DNA of 64,000 nt from Adiantum capillus-veneris (lineage: Eukaryota; Streptophyta; Polypodiopsida; Polypodiales; Pteridaceae): NCBI GenBank assembly GCA_014529385.2, contig CM043945.1, positions 1,230,312 to 1,294,311 on the forward strand. Reading direction: 5' to 3'. Shown one piece after another: positions 44,405-55,800 of this stretch (position 1 is its first letter; the number at the start of each line of letters is the position of its first letter). Under the pieces are notes generated by a model. The model saw only the letters and a list, made by a program, of their open reading frames with translations, was not told where the DNA came from and searched no databases. The position numbers and the translations under genes were made by a program.

Positions 44405-45814
44405 CTAGTGTCCTCCCAGATCCCAGGTAAACAATAGGATCATTATCTGCAGTGACTGAACAATAAAATTTGCATGCCAAATAGGACCAAATTTGTAACC
44501 ACTAGTAGCGAGAGGGAAAATGAGCATCTTGGCTCCTGCAAAGGCAGAACTGAAGATTATGATTCCCAAGAGTGTGCCAAGAATCCACCATATATGGCCG
44601 CCTTGTTGGTGTGGTGAGCTCCAGCTGTCTTCAAAATCTTGCTTACTGCCACAGCTGGAAATACCAGCAAGCATATCTTGCTCCTGTTGGGTGTGCTCAA
44701 ACATGTCAGCTGTCTTTTCTGATGTTGATAGTAAGCCACATACCTTGCGGCTTAAATACAAGCATAATCCACTCACCTCTCTCCAAAGAGAAGATGCACT
44801 ATTTGTAGGAATTTGCACCAAATTGGGAAAGAGGCCTTCATTCTTGCATTCTATCAGCCTTTTGTCTATCCATAACTCCTTAACTTTTATCTCCATGTTG
44901 ATCTTACCTCTATATGTCCTAGTGGTTAACCATAACCATAGGTCTGATGCATCTCATGCAAGCACAATGCTATGTTGTGGAGGAGTTTGGAACATCCTTA
45001 AAAGGTTGGCAACATGTTGATCATCAAACTTACTCTGAACAACCTCACATAAACTAGAGGCATTACCCATCAAGTTTATAACACCTTTCAGTAGACTAGA
45101 GGCATTAACCATCTCCAAGTCTATGATACTACACAATAAAGTCTTGCTCAGCTGCCAAGCCTCTGGAACAATATCCAGATCCAAACCTTCATTCATACTT
45201 ACCTCTTCATTATGGTCCTCTGGTTAAACTCCCCCTTTGCTTGATACATTGTCTATCTTCTGTAAATCCTTGCTAGCAGGCTGGTCTTCCTCTTCTCTTG
45301 GGTCTTCCATGCTCTTTACATTCCTCTTACTCTGACAAGGCTTGATCAACACCTTAAACCTTCTTACCATTACTGCCCAATGTTGTTGATTGATTGCTTT
45401 GGTGTCTATTTCATTCAAGGTTAGCGATGTACTAACATTTGTAACACAATTTTCTTGACTTACCTCCTTCACTGGGGTAGCATCTTTTGATTCTTTAACC
45501 TCTTGTTCCACTGCTTCAGTCCTTTGAACAAACTTCTCGCTTGACCCTTCTTCTGTTATCTTCATCTTGACCTCTTTTGCAAGACCAACAAAACTTAGTG
45601 TGCGGCTTCCAATTGGTGGTGGGCATAGGATGAGTGTAAGTGGGGATTGTGGCGGTGGTTGCATTGATGGAAGTAGGAATTGAACTGGTGAGACCAGCTG
45701 TGGTTGCACGACTGGTGGTGGGATTTGAACAGGTGGGATTGGTTGCCTGGGTGGCGGTGGTCTCACCCTTGGTGGAGAGATCTGATTCTGTCTTCCTCCT
45801 CTATTGAAGTTTTG
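44405..45814 (-). pseudogene. Unrecognised ORF: proline-rich N-terminus, C-terminal membrane segment
   Basis: One minus-strand frame is open from the LTR edge (45814) to 44405 apart from TAA 45224-45226 and TGA 44954-44956. It begins with a proline-rich part (VRPPPPRQPIPPVQIPPPVV), then charged sequence. A hydrophobic segment near the end (WWILGTLLGIIIFSSAFAGA) could span a membrane. The LTR at 45815-46747 seems to have inserted into its 5' side. It could be an env-like retroelement ORF or a host exon remnant; I recognise no family. Confidence 0.35.
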
Positions 45815-46747
45815 TGTTAAGGCGGTTACGCCGCTAGCGGAAGCTAAATAGCGAGAACTCAACCAACAACAGAATTTGTCAGACGAGGACGGAGCTTGAC
45901 CCGCAGGCGCATGGAAACAACTAGGTGGGTGTCAAATCGCCTACTCGACCTTCTAATGACAATCACTACTAAGGAAATCAAATCTAAGTTCTAAAATACG
46001 CAAGTGACTGAAATCCGTACTACGAACGAATGCTATACGAAACAAGATCTAGAATCATTGAATCGATCTCAAACTCAAGGGGAAGTCTATACACTAGGTA
46101 AGAACAACACCCTAAAGACTTGAACTGCAAACTCAACCTATAACCACTCCGTGCGGTAAACGCGTATGAAGACAGGCCGAAATATACAGGTGACCGAAAC
46201 TTGACCCCGATGGTACTAATGTGTAGCTCTACTCGTTGTGGTTCTATAGATATGCTGCACGCTCAATTCCGACAGACGAGTTGGAAGAAAACTCACACCG
46301 AAGCTCGTAGGAACTTACCACACATAGAAGCCGATAGCGCGCTCTCTTGGTATCTATGCGTAGCTCTCGCCGTTGCTAACACAATGGCGGTGTCGCTTCT
46401 CCAATGGCGGCTCCGTAGCTCGCGTAGCAAGTAGATAAGACTCTCTCTCTCTCTCTCTCTCAGACACAGTCACGGCGCTCAAAAACTCACTTTGATTAAT
46501 AATCTCCTCCTTAGGTTATAAAAACTTTGGCTTATATACCTCAGCCTTGGAGGTGAGAACATCTCTAACTAATTACATCAGCAAGTGAAATTACTTCGGG
46601 ATTACAAGCTGGAAACTCAATTGAGTCCCGTTACTTAATGAATGGCTCAAATCAAAATTAATGTCGGAAAGACATTTATTACAATCAATGGTTACAAAAT
46701 GATGAGTGTGAGCAAAAATGTGGGTGTGATCCTTTGCTGGCTCAACA
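45815..46747 (-). repeat. 3' LTR next to the gag-like gene
   Basis: On the minus strand it starts TGTTGAGCC right after a G-rich tract and ends CGCCTTAACA. A TATA box (TATATAAG) is at 46531-46538. A related LTR-like segment with the same order of landmarks (TATA, GATTTCAGTCACTTG, TTCTCGCTAT, TTTGACACCC) follows the inverted gag copy at 59400-60300. The matching 5' LTR was not found in the window. Confidence 0.6.
46531..46538 (-). promoter_or_regulatory. TATA box in the LTR
   Basis: TATATAAG on the minus strand, about 210 bp from the LTR start. Its homologue in the inverted copy is TATAAAA at 59614-59620, in similar flanking sequence. Confidence 0.6.
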
Positions 46748-46749
46748 CT

Positions 46750-46770
46750 CCCCCCCCCCCCCCCCCCCCC
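46750..46770 (-). other. G21 polypurine tract
   Basis: A run of 21 C on the plus strand (21 G on the minus strand), followed by AG and the LTR start TGTTGAG. Position and composition fit a polypurine tract. The homopolymer length is unusual. Confidence 0.6.
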
Positions 46771-46807
46771 GCGTTCATGTCGTCCCTGACATGACTTTTA
46801 TGCTTGG

Positions 46808-49800
46808 TCAATAAAGTCCTGTCGTCTTGAGCATCTGCAAATGTGATTCGTATCGTAGGTTGCCGATGGTCAAGGTTGGGCCGAATATTTTGCTTTCATG
46901 GGTGAAAAAGCCGGTGTAGAAAGCTTCTTCGAATGTTTGCATGTGGAAGCTAGGCAAAAACATAATCCTTTGGTATAGGAGGTGTAACACTTTTGGAGAA
47001 GGCTGCAATGAAAGATCGTACATCATATCAGACACCGTGTCGGCCGTCGATAGTAGACTCGAGGTCGTGGCTTTATCTGGCACGAACACTTCAATGCAAG
47101 CTAAGAGAGTCCTGCAGATTTTCTTGAGCATCTGACATGAAAGGTCAGGAGAGCCAGTAAAGAGCTTGATGGTGCCCGTTAGGGTTTTCACCATGTAGGC
47201 TTTACCTATTCTCTCTCCTGCCTTTGGTCCTGGCATCCTGGGACAATTAAGCCAATTTGGCTTCTTTTCTGCAATCCTGCCATGCTCTTTCCAGTTTTTG
47301 ACTCTTGGCACCGGGCAGAAGGTTGCATCCTCCCGGATCTCCTTTGGTGCCTCCACCAAGTAGATGAGGTAGGCTGGATATTTGTTCAGCCAACCTTTCC
47401 TCCATCTAGGTTGTGAATCTACTATCTTCTTTGATTGTTCGTCCTTTGTGATGTCGCCTTCGTAAAGAGCGACATACTACTCCCCTTCTAGTCTCTTTTT
47501 CGTCTTTAGCACTTCAAATTTCATCAAAGGGAAAGGCAGGCTGGGTTGCATCCACTGTTCATGGAGCACTTTTGTGTCTAGTCCCTGAAGTCTAATGGAG
47601 ATTAGGAGTCTCCTCTCCCATTCCATTTCCGCCTTGGCACTCTCCTCTGCTGACTTTTCTATTTGGTCATGGAGCCTTTGTTCTTCTTCTTCAGAGATTC
47701 TTGAAGTCGAGGCCACCTCTTGAGCTGGGGCTGGATCTTCAATTGTGGTTGCCTCTCCAGTTTCTGGTAGCTCTATGGCTGCTCCACCTGATTCTTCTTG
47801 TGGTGTCTCTGTCTCTCTTCTTTGTTGCTCTTGTAGATCTTGGAGCTGTTTGCGGAGGGCCTCATTCTCTGTTCGTAGTGTTTGATTTTCTAATGTGAGC
47901 CTCTCCTCTGCGGCCAATGATCCCTCCGCAATGTGCAACCTTTGCACTTGCTCTAATCTTAGCTCTCTTTGTAAGCTTCGGACCTGGTCTTCCAAAACTG
48001 GTACGATAGCTCCCTCTTGTTCGGTTCCTGCTCTGCTAGCTCTAGGGGTAGACCTGAGTCTAGGGATTGTTCTTTTTTGGAGCTCGACTCTTTCCCTTAG
48101 CTCAATGAGCTCATCCTTAGCTGCCTCCAACTCATCCTCTATCCGCTCCCTTGCTTCCTGTGCACTTGTTACTTCTCTTGAAGCCTCGGCTAGTTGGAGT
48201 ATCAAGCCGTCTCTCTCGTTTTCCGCGTCATGGAGTGATGCTTTATGACTTTCAGATTCAGTCATAGCATTCTCTAAATTTCTCTGCAACTGCGCTTCCC
48301 TTTGTTTGGCTGTCTCAATCTCTACTTCCTTTGCCTTGGACCTTTCTTTTATCTTGCTGAGCAGTTCATGCACCATGTGCATGTCTTTTTCATCATCATC
48401 TGTCAACTCTAAAGCTCTTTCCGCCACCACCTCCACTGGCTTTGGCTCTTCTAGTATTTTCGGTTCGTCCAGTTTCTCTTCACTTTCTTTTTTACTCTTT
48501 GTCTTTTTCTCCGTCCCTCTCCGTTGATCTTGTTTTTGTAGGGTGATCCCATAAACTGCCTCAAGGGCATCTTCTTCGGTGTATCCTATCTCTACCAGAT
48601 CCTCATAATCATTTCTCTTTTGCTGAACTGGAGCTATCTTCTTTTCTTTGGTCTCGGCTTCTAGCTTTTCCAAAACATCTGTGTCCACCTCTACTGTGGT
48701 CTCTTCCACAATTTTTTCTGTCTTCTTCGGGCTTGGTACATCAGTCATAGAGGGATGTTTGTCCTCAGCTTCCTTGGCTTTCCCTTTGTCGGCTTGCCCA
48801 TCTTTCTCTTGAGGCTTAGTAGACCCATCTACTTTCCTTTTCCCCTTGTCGTCCTTTTTCAGCTCAGCTTTTAACTGCTATACCTCCTCTTCAGTGTATG
48901 GCTCGACAGGTTTCTGCTCCAAAATAGCCTCTGACTCCTCATAAGCTTTAATATATTGATCGTATTGATCAATGTGTGGCCTGGCCGAGCTAGTTCCGAC
49001 TTTAGTGGGGTCTGGCACCCACTTTTCTTCAAAGTCACCCTTTAGAGCTCTTTCCGCTCTAAACTGCTCCACTAATCTTTCCATTCTTTCCGCTTTCTGA
49101 CTTTTGGTTTGCTTGGGAGCAACCTTCTTCTTTACTTTCTTCTTAAGTGGCTCGTCCACATCCTCTTCAGGTTCTGAAACTACTTCTAGTTTCCGGCGTG
49201 CTCTTGTGGATGCCCTCTTGGATACTTCGGGCTGTTCTTCCTCCTCGTCGGCTTCTCTAAGCCACTCATTCTGGGAGGGAGCCTTTGGCCACTGATCTCT
49301 AGCTCCAATAGCTTCATAAGCTATTCTTGTCAGAATTTCCGCTCCTCCTATGTATTTTGGCTTCTCGTTGTGCATGGCAATTACTTGCTCGTGGATGTGT
49401 TGAGCGTAATTCACCTCTTTTGGCATATTGCTCTTTAATGCCCATGTGATGGTGGTCACAATGGCATGGGGTGGTGTCGTATACTTTTGCGGTCTTTTAC
49501 TGCAAACATGAAGAAATTGGTTGTACAGTCGGCAAAGGGTTGCCGCTCTTGGGTCCTTCATATCTTCATAGGTCGTATTCTGTTTCTTGGGCCCATAGAC
49601 CTCTATGGCCTCCCTTCTTTCTCTGACCGAGCTCCCTTTGTTGTGCAGCTTCAATGCGTCTGCAATTAGCTGTGGAGTGATCTGTACTTCTGCCTTCTCT
49701 CCATCCATGGCTGTCAATGTGGCTTTTCCATCCTTCTGAATGGATGTTTCCAACTCGTACACTCTTCTTGTATCCACACCTGATGGTCTCGAGGTGAAGA

Positions 49801-50083
49801 AACTGTGCAAGTCTGCCCTTTCCAGGTACCTGCTGATGTCTTCTGACCTGCTATAATCTACCAATTCCTGTGGGATCATCGGTACATCCACCGCTTGCCC
49901 TTGAGGATCTCTGAAAATCCCTTGGTAGATCTTTATTCCCTCTTTCTCCAATACTGCTTCCTCCACCCAAGTTTTGGTTGGCTTGAGGGTTTTTGCTCGA
50001 ATGTCAAATGGTTCCGCTTCTGCAATAGCATTTTTGATTGTCGGTCTTTTTCTCTTCGTTGCCGATGACTTGGTGGAATCCAT
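46808..50083 (-). pseudogene. Long gag-like gene, coiled coil, two in-frame amber codons
   Basis: A single frame of 1092 codons from ATG 50083 to the stop near 46808, interrupted only by TAG 48878-48880 and TAG 47477-47479. Part 1 (401 aa) holds a conserved block (DPRAATLCRLYNQFLHVCSK, YTTPPHAIVTTITWALKS) weakly like the Athila ORF1/plant-transposon domain, and a Lys/Glu-rich tail. Part 2 (423 aa) is Glu/Arg-rich with long coiled-coil stretches (ENQTLRTENEALRKQLQDLQ). Part 3 ends in a conserved module (YMVKTLTGTIKLFTGSPDLS, FLPSFHMQTFEEAFYTGFFT). No zinc knuckle is visible. A diverged homologue lies at 56.5-59.3 kb. It sits directly before a PPT and LTR, which supports a retroelement structural protein. 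Confidence 0.6.
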
Positions 50084-52862
50084 GGATCCTGTAACTCCAA
50101 TTTCAGAAGTTAGCGTCTTTTTAGTACTGAAAGCCGAAATGAAGCTTTTAACTATCCAAATGACTTGAAAATTGAAACATGAGCTATTCAGGGCCTAAGG
50201 ATGCAAGGTAGGTGAAACAAATATGCAAAATGGGCTCAAAATCATGCTGGAGACATCATACGCGTATGATGTCTTTTGTGTCAAAATGACTTCATATTGG
50301 TTGTGCTTGTAGCTGATAGTGTATACATGATTATCATATGCTTGGATTTGAGTTTGGATCCCATTTGGTCAAGTTTTGGCCAATTTAGTCCAGTTCCGGC
50401 TCTTGGCAAAATTTTGAAAGGGAATTGGATTTTATGATCCAAATTGGATAAAACTTGGTGGTTCACTTTCAAATGGCATGTAGATCACTTCTGTTTGGTG
50501 GTTGAAGCCCTGAGGTGCCAAAATCACATAGTGAGACATCATACGCGTATGATGTTTTTTAGTCTATTTTTGGACCAAATTTCTCTATAAGCTTGGATTT
50601 GGCTTTAGATAGGCTTATTCAGTGTATTTATGAAGTTTGGATAGATTTTGGGCTAAAAATGGCTCTGGAGACATCATACGCGTATGATGTCTTTTTCATC
50701 AATTTTGCATGGGATTGGTTCTGTGGATTCCCCATGTACTAGTGAAGGACTGTTCCTACTCAAATCTTGGTTTGGACTTGAGTATGTTGGATTTGGGCCA
50801 AAAATAGGCTTTAGGTGAAGGATTTTCCCTCAATTGGGCTAATGGGGTGATCCTCTTGACCAAATGGTTCCAATTTTCATATGTAGCATGTATTAGATAT
50901 ATATAATGGATGTATGTTGACAAATGAGCAGTTTTGGCTCTGTAAGTGCAAATAGATATCATACGCGTATGATGTCTTGGTGTCAAAATGGTGCTTTTTG
51001 GTTCCAAATAGCTTGTAGATGTGTTTAACAACAATCCTACAAAGTTTCAATGAGTTTGGAGTTATTTTGACAAAATTAGGACGAAAAATCAATTTTATGG
51101 CCTACTTTGCGTCTTTTTGGTTTTCCTTGGGTTTTCTAAACTCCAATTCTCATGATACTTGGTTCATAGGATGTGATTAACATGTGGAATGAGTCTATGC
51201 ACTCAAATGTTGAAATGGATGTGAAATTCATGCTGTGAGACATCATACACGTATGATGTCTTTTCTTGAAATGTTGGTCTTTTTGTGCAAAGAATGCTTT
51301 GTGCTAGTGCCCTAAGCTCTACTAACTAGTTTTCAACTTAAAAAGTCATCAGTTTAGCTAAAAAGCCCCCTTATAGGCATTTCAGTCTCCGAAGTCGTCT
51401 TTTTGCCTTGGAGTTGAATTTCTTCAACTTTTCTTCTTGAGAGTTGTATTTCCAGCTCATTGGATATGTTGTGAAGCCATCTATTTGGTTGAACTTGACT
51501 TTGGCTCCCCGTTCTCCATCTTTCTCCCTTTGGTTGCCCGAAAGCGTCTTTTTCACCATCGGTAAGTGAAGCAGCTTTCTTTTGGGTTTTGCTTGCAAAC
51601 ATAAGTCATCGATAGTTACTTGAAGCTGCTTGTGAAGTTTCATTTCATTCGGTCGTCAATTTCAGCCGTTATGCCAAAATGACGCTTTGTGTGTCCGCAG
51701 CCAAATCGGTTGTTCCGACCTACTTTTTGTGATTCAAACTTGGAGATATTCTATTGTTGCATTGTCCTTGATGTGGTTGAACTTCCTGTGAAGTTTCGTG
51801 TTGTTTTGACAACTTTTTCCTGTTTGCCTCTTGCAGGCTCTGTTGACCTAGGGTTTTTCCAGTCGTTCTTTCTCGAGCTTTGAGTGTTAGAAACCCATCT
51901 TCTATACTAGGGTAACCCACCTATAAGTTCTTGCAAGGTTTGGTTAGGCGGTTGTGCCACTACCTAGCATTCTACCTCATTCCCCGTCTGCTCTTGTTTC
52001 TTGGTTTTGGTCAGTTTTCACGACAAAAGTTAATGATAAGCATCAAAAGCTTATGGCAACGAGTCTACCTCTCATGTCTGGTGTCCTCTGAGCTCTCGTG
52101 GAAGTCGTAGAAGATCTGTGCTCTTGTGGCTCTCTGCTCTTCTCCAAGAAGGTAATAGTGTGAATGAGCTTGAAAGTGATGTGAAAAATACTTAACTTCG
52201 GACTTCCCGGTTCACTTGCCACCAAATTTGTCATGTGCTCCTATCTCGTTGTGAGATGCGCTTTAGGATCTGAAATTTTCCAAATCGGACTCCGTTTGAC
52301 CTGTTTTCTTAGAATTCCGTCCACTTGCCAAAATTCTACCGTTTCGGACTTTCCGCAACTTTTTCAGAATTGTACCCAATTTTTACCATGGGTTGCCCTT
52401 GTCATTAGGACCATCACTGTCTATTCTTTTCTTTTTTCTGATCTTATTTCACCTGCTTTTTTTTATTTTTCTTTTACTTTTATTAAGAAAATCATAAAAA
52501 ATAAAGGAAAATAGAAAATTGAAGCCAAAAAATTCTAAACATACACAATAAATAGCTGGTAACCCCGTGTATATGAATATACACTTATTTGTGATTTTTG
52601 GACTTGGATTACCACTTTTTTCCACTTTTTAGCTCCAAAAACACTCTTATTTAGTGATATTTATATGTCTAGAGACCCAAATTCATCATTTGATCTCTTC
52701 TTGTTGCAAAACAAGGTATATAAGGGCATAAATATTATCAATATCCGCAATCAAACATAAAAATTGCAAAATCATGTAAGACACTGCCCTTGTAATATAA
52801 TTTTTGTTTTTCTTTGTTTTTTGTTGCTTGTAGCTGCTTTGTAGCTCCTGTATACCTGTATA
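50084..52862 (-). other. 2.8-kb spacer between pol and gag-like genes, with palindromes
   Basis: No supported ORF. It holds five copies of a 22-bp palindrome (separate entry) at 50252-51260. Similar protein-poor sequence runs on to the PPT-like GGAGGGGGGAGG (minus strand) near 52865. A segment at 51942-51970 (GGTTAGGCGGTTGTGCC) resembles the outer end of the LTR at 45815 (TTAAGGCGGTTACGCC), a hint of a decayed LTR end. Confidence 0.5.
50252..51260. repeat. Five copies of a 22-bp palindrome
   Basis: Half-site GACATCATACG followed by its own reverse complement. Copies at 50252-50273, 50535-50556, 50670-50691, 50955-50976 and 51239-51260; spacings 283, 135, 285 and 284. Three differ by one base each. 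Flanks of the copies have diverged far more than the palindrome. The centre ACGCGT is a CGCG-box/MluI core. Confidence 0.9.
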
Positions 52863-52864
52863 CC

Positions 52865-52876
52865 TCCCCCCTCCTA
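52865..52876 (-). other. Polypurine tract-like GGAGGGGGGAGG
   Basis: Twenty or so bases beyond the stop of the pol ORF on its own strand. It could mark the start of a 3' LTR, but a TG start could not be fixed. Confidence 0.45.
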
Positions 52877-52896
52877 GTATGAGTCCTCCCGGACGA

Positions 52897-55800
52897 CTAT
52901 GAAGTGTCTGTGGGCGAAGCATTGTAGTTGTTTTGGTCATAAGTTCCCAATGCAATTGTAGAGCGATGATACAACAGTCTTTCCAATAAAGCTGCTCTTT
53001 GTTTGATTGAAGGATTGGTGGTCGGGTTTTGGGTTGGTTTTGGCACTTCGGTAGTAGAATCAGTAGATGGATTCTTCTTTACCTTGTTGTTCTTTTTCAC
53101 AATCCAAATCTGCTTCCGCTTCGCTTGTGCTTGCCACAAACTCTTTGCGACCCAAACCTGCTTTGTTCTTTGTGTTGATTTCCTCGCTTTGAAATACCTA
53201 GGAGTTTCCGTGGATTGTACTGAAGGGAGTTCCTGTTTACAAATCCTTGGGATCCAAATTTGCTTGCTATAGCTTTGTGCCGTCATGAACTTCTTTGGAA
53301 TCCAGATCTGTTTCACTGTCCTTGATTGTCTGGAATCACTCTGTTGTCTGGTATTGAAGACTCTGTTTTCCACCTTTGTGTTCTCTGGCACAACCTTTTT
53401 TGGTCTCCATACCAACTTTGACTCCGTTTTTTCCCAAGGTTGAGCTGTTATATTATTGCTTGTCTTCCTTATCCAATGTTGAGAGTTCCTCGTCGAAGAG
53501 CAATCCAGTTGTATAGAAACTTTTGGTTGCCATTGCTTCTTCTTTTTCTCTGGTTGTTGTTTACCTTTGTTCTTGGATTCTTCCGGCTCTGCTCCTTTGG
53601 TGAACTTAACTGATTGACTTTCACCTTCGTATTTGATAAGCATTGATTTAGAACTCCAGTCAATCATTGCATTGTATTGCTTCTGCCATGGTTGTCCTAG
53701 CAATAATGGATGTTGTGTAGCTTGGTCTTCAACCACGTAAAACATATGAGGATACACATACTGGTTAATCTGTATATGTAAAATTGTGCATCTGACAGTT
53801 TTGATTGAATTCTTAGAGTAACTCTTTAACTCTTTCTTGGCAGTTTGTAATTTAGTGGCATTTGTCAATTGTCTATACAAACTGAGTGAAAGTAGGTTAG
53901 TTTGAGCTCCTGAATCCAATAGTGCTCTGGCTTTGATTTGGTTGGTTCCTACTTTGCATTCAATGATGGGTTCTTCTTTGTCATTATCCATTTCTGTTAT
54001 ACTGACTGCGTTTATTAGTATTGCTTCTTCATTGCGCTGTTTCTGACGCAGTAGTCTTGTTTTCTCCATTCTTTCCTTCGCCTCGGCTTGCGGTTCCTCC
54101 ACAATCTTTTTCTTTTTCTGGACACGCAGCTTTTCATGATGTATTTTGAGAAGCATGTCTTGGGTTAGCGGCAAAAGATACTTTTTCACTCTGCATCCAC
54201 TAATCCAATTGGGCATTTCTTCTCCGTCTAATGTAGCAAGCTTGACGGCTCCACTTGGTGATAGATCTTTAATCACCAGAGGTCCCATCCCTCGCTTTTT
54301 AAGCTTCTTAGCATGCTGTTTCAGAGTGTAAACTAGGACATAGTCCCCAACCTTAAACTCTTTAGTCCGCACATGCTTATCAAAAAATTCCTTTTGGCGC
54401 CTTTTTTGAGCGTAGATAGAAGCTACTGCTTTTAGGCGAAGCTCGTCTAGCTTTTCCAGGTCATCTATTCTATCAGAAAGCTCGTGCCCTGTCCACTCTA
54501 GATCCTTAGCCACTCTTAAGGTTGAAATCAAGAATTCTATTGGTAGGATAGCATTTAGCCCAAAAACCATGTTATATGGGGTCGTTCCTATTGATGTTTT
54601 ATATGCTACCCTATATGCCCATAATGTTGAATGCAACTTCTGGTCCCAGTCAGTTCTCGATTCAGATACAATCTTCGTAAGGACCGTGCATATGGTTTTG
54701 TTTGTTGCTTCAGCTTGTCCGTTTGCTTGTGGATGATACGGGGATGATTTCCTATGGATTACCATGAATTCATCTAGAAGGATCTCTATCACTTCATTTA
54801 TAAAATGTGTGCCTCGATCACTCACAATTTCTATTGGCAATCCATATTGTACAAAGACGTATTCATATAGAAATTGTGCCGTGGTCCTGGCATCTACTTT
54901 TTGAGTTGCCTTTGCTTTGACCCACTTTGTTAGATAGTCTGTAGCCACAACGATGTATTGTGCATGAGTCTTATATGCAGGAGGTGAAATGGGTCCGACA
55001 TAATCAATCCCCCATTTTGCAAAAGCTCTTGCCTCCATCATTGGTCTAAGCGGCATATCATCTCTTTTAAGTGGTACTTTGGTCCGCTGACAGTCATCAC
55101 ACCGTTTAACGTATTCCTCAGCGTCCATATGTAATGTTGGCCACCATATTCCTGCGGCTAAGACAAGTTTTGCTGTCTTATCACCTGAGAAATGGCCTCC
55201 ACCTACTCCTCCATGAGCTTGCTCCAGGATTATCACATACTCAGTCTCTGATGCGCAAATCCTAAGCTGGTTGTCTTTACCCCTCTTATAGAGTTGATCT
55301 CCTATTAAAGCGTAATCTCTAGCTTCTGTCTCTACTGATTTCTGACGAGCTTTTGACGTTCCTTCTGGGAAAGTTCTATTTGTGAGATATTCAACAATAT
55401 ACTGACTCCATTCTAGAGAGATCGTTATCTGATATAATGTCGAATACTCTGCTGGCGGTTTTGATGAACATACAATACATACAGTGACATATTCATGTAC
55501 GCTTTCTTTCATTCCTGGCCAATAGACTCCCAATTGTAACAAATTCCTATATGTGTTCCTTCTTGAACAATGAAATGCACATTCCTGAACATGTGCTTCG
55601 CGCAGATATATATTATATTCCTCAGGATTGATGCATAGTCGTAAAACATGATCATTTCCCAATTGATACAACCTTCTTGCAACCAATTGAAGATTCTTGG
55701 ATTGCTGAATAGCAATATGTTTCTGGTTGTATTCTCTTCTATCGAACTCTCCTCCATAGGTTAATAGGTTAACGACATTTTGAGACCACTTCGGTATCAT

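Noticed and set aside
47701-49669. Plus-strand frames rich in Ser and Leu
   Set aside because: Antisense shadows of the Glu/Lys-rich coiled-coil gene on the minus strand.
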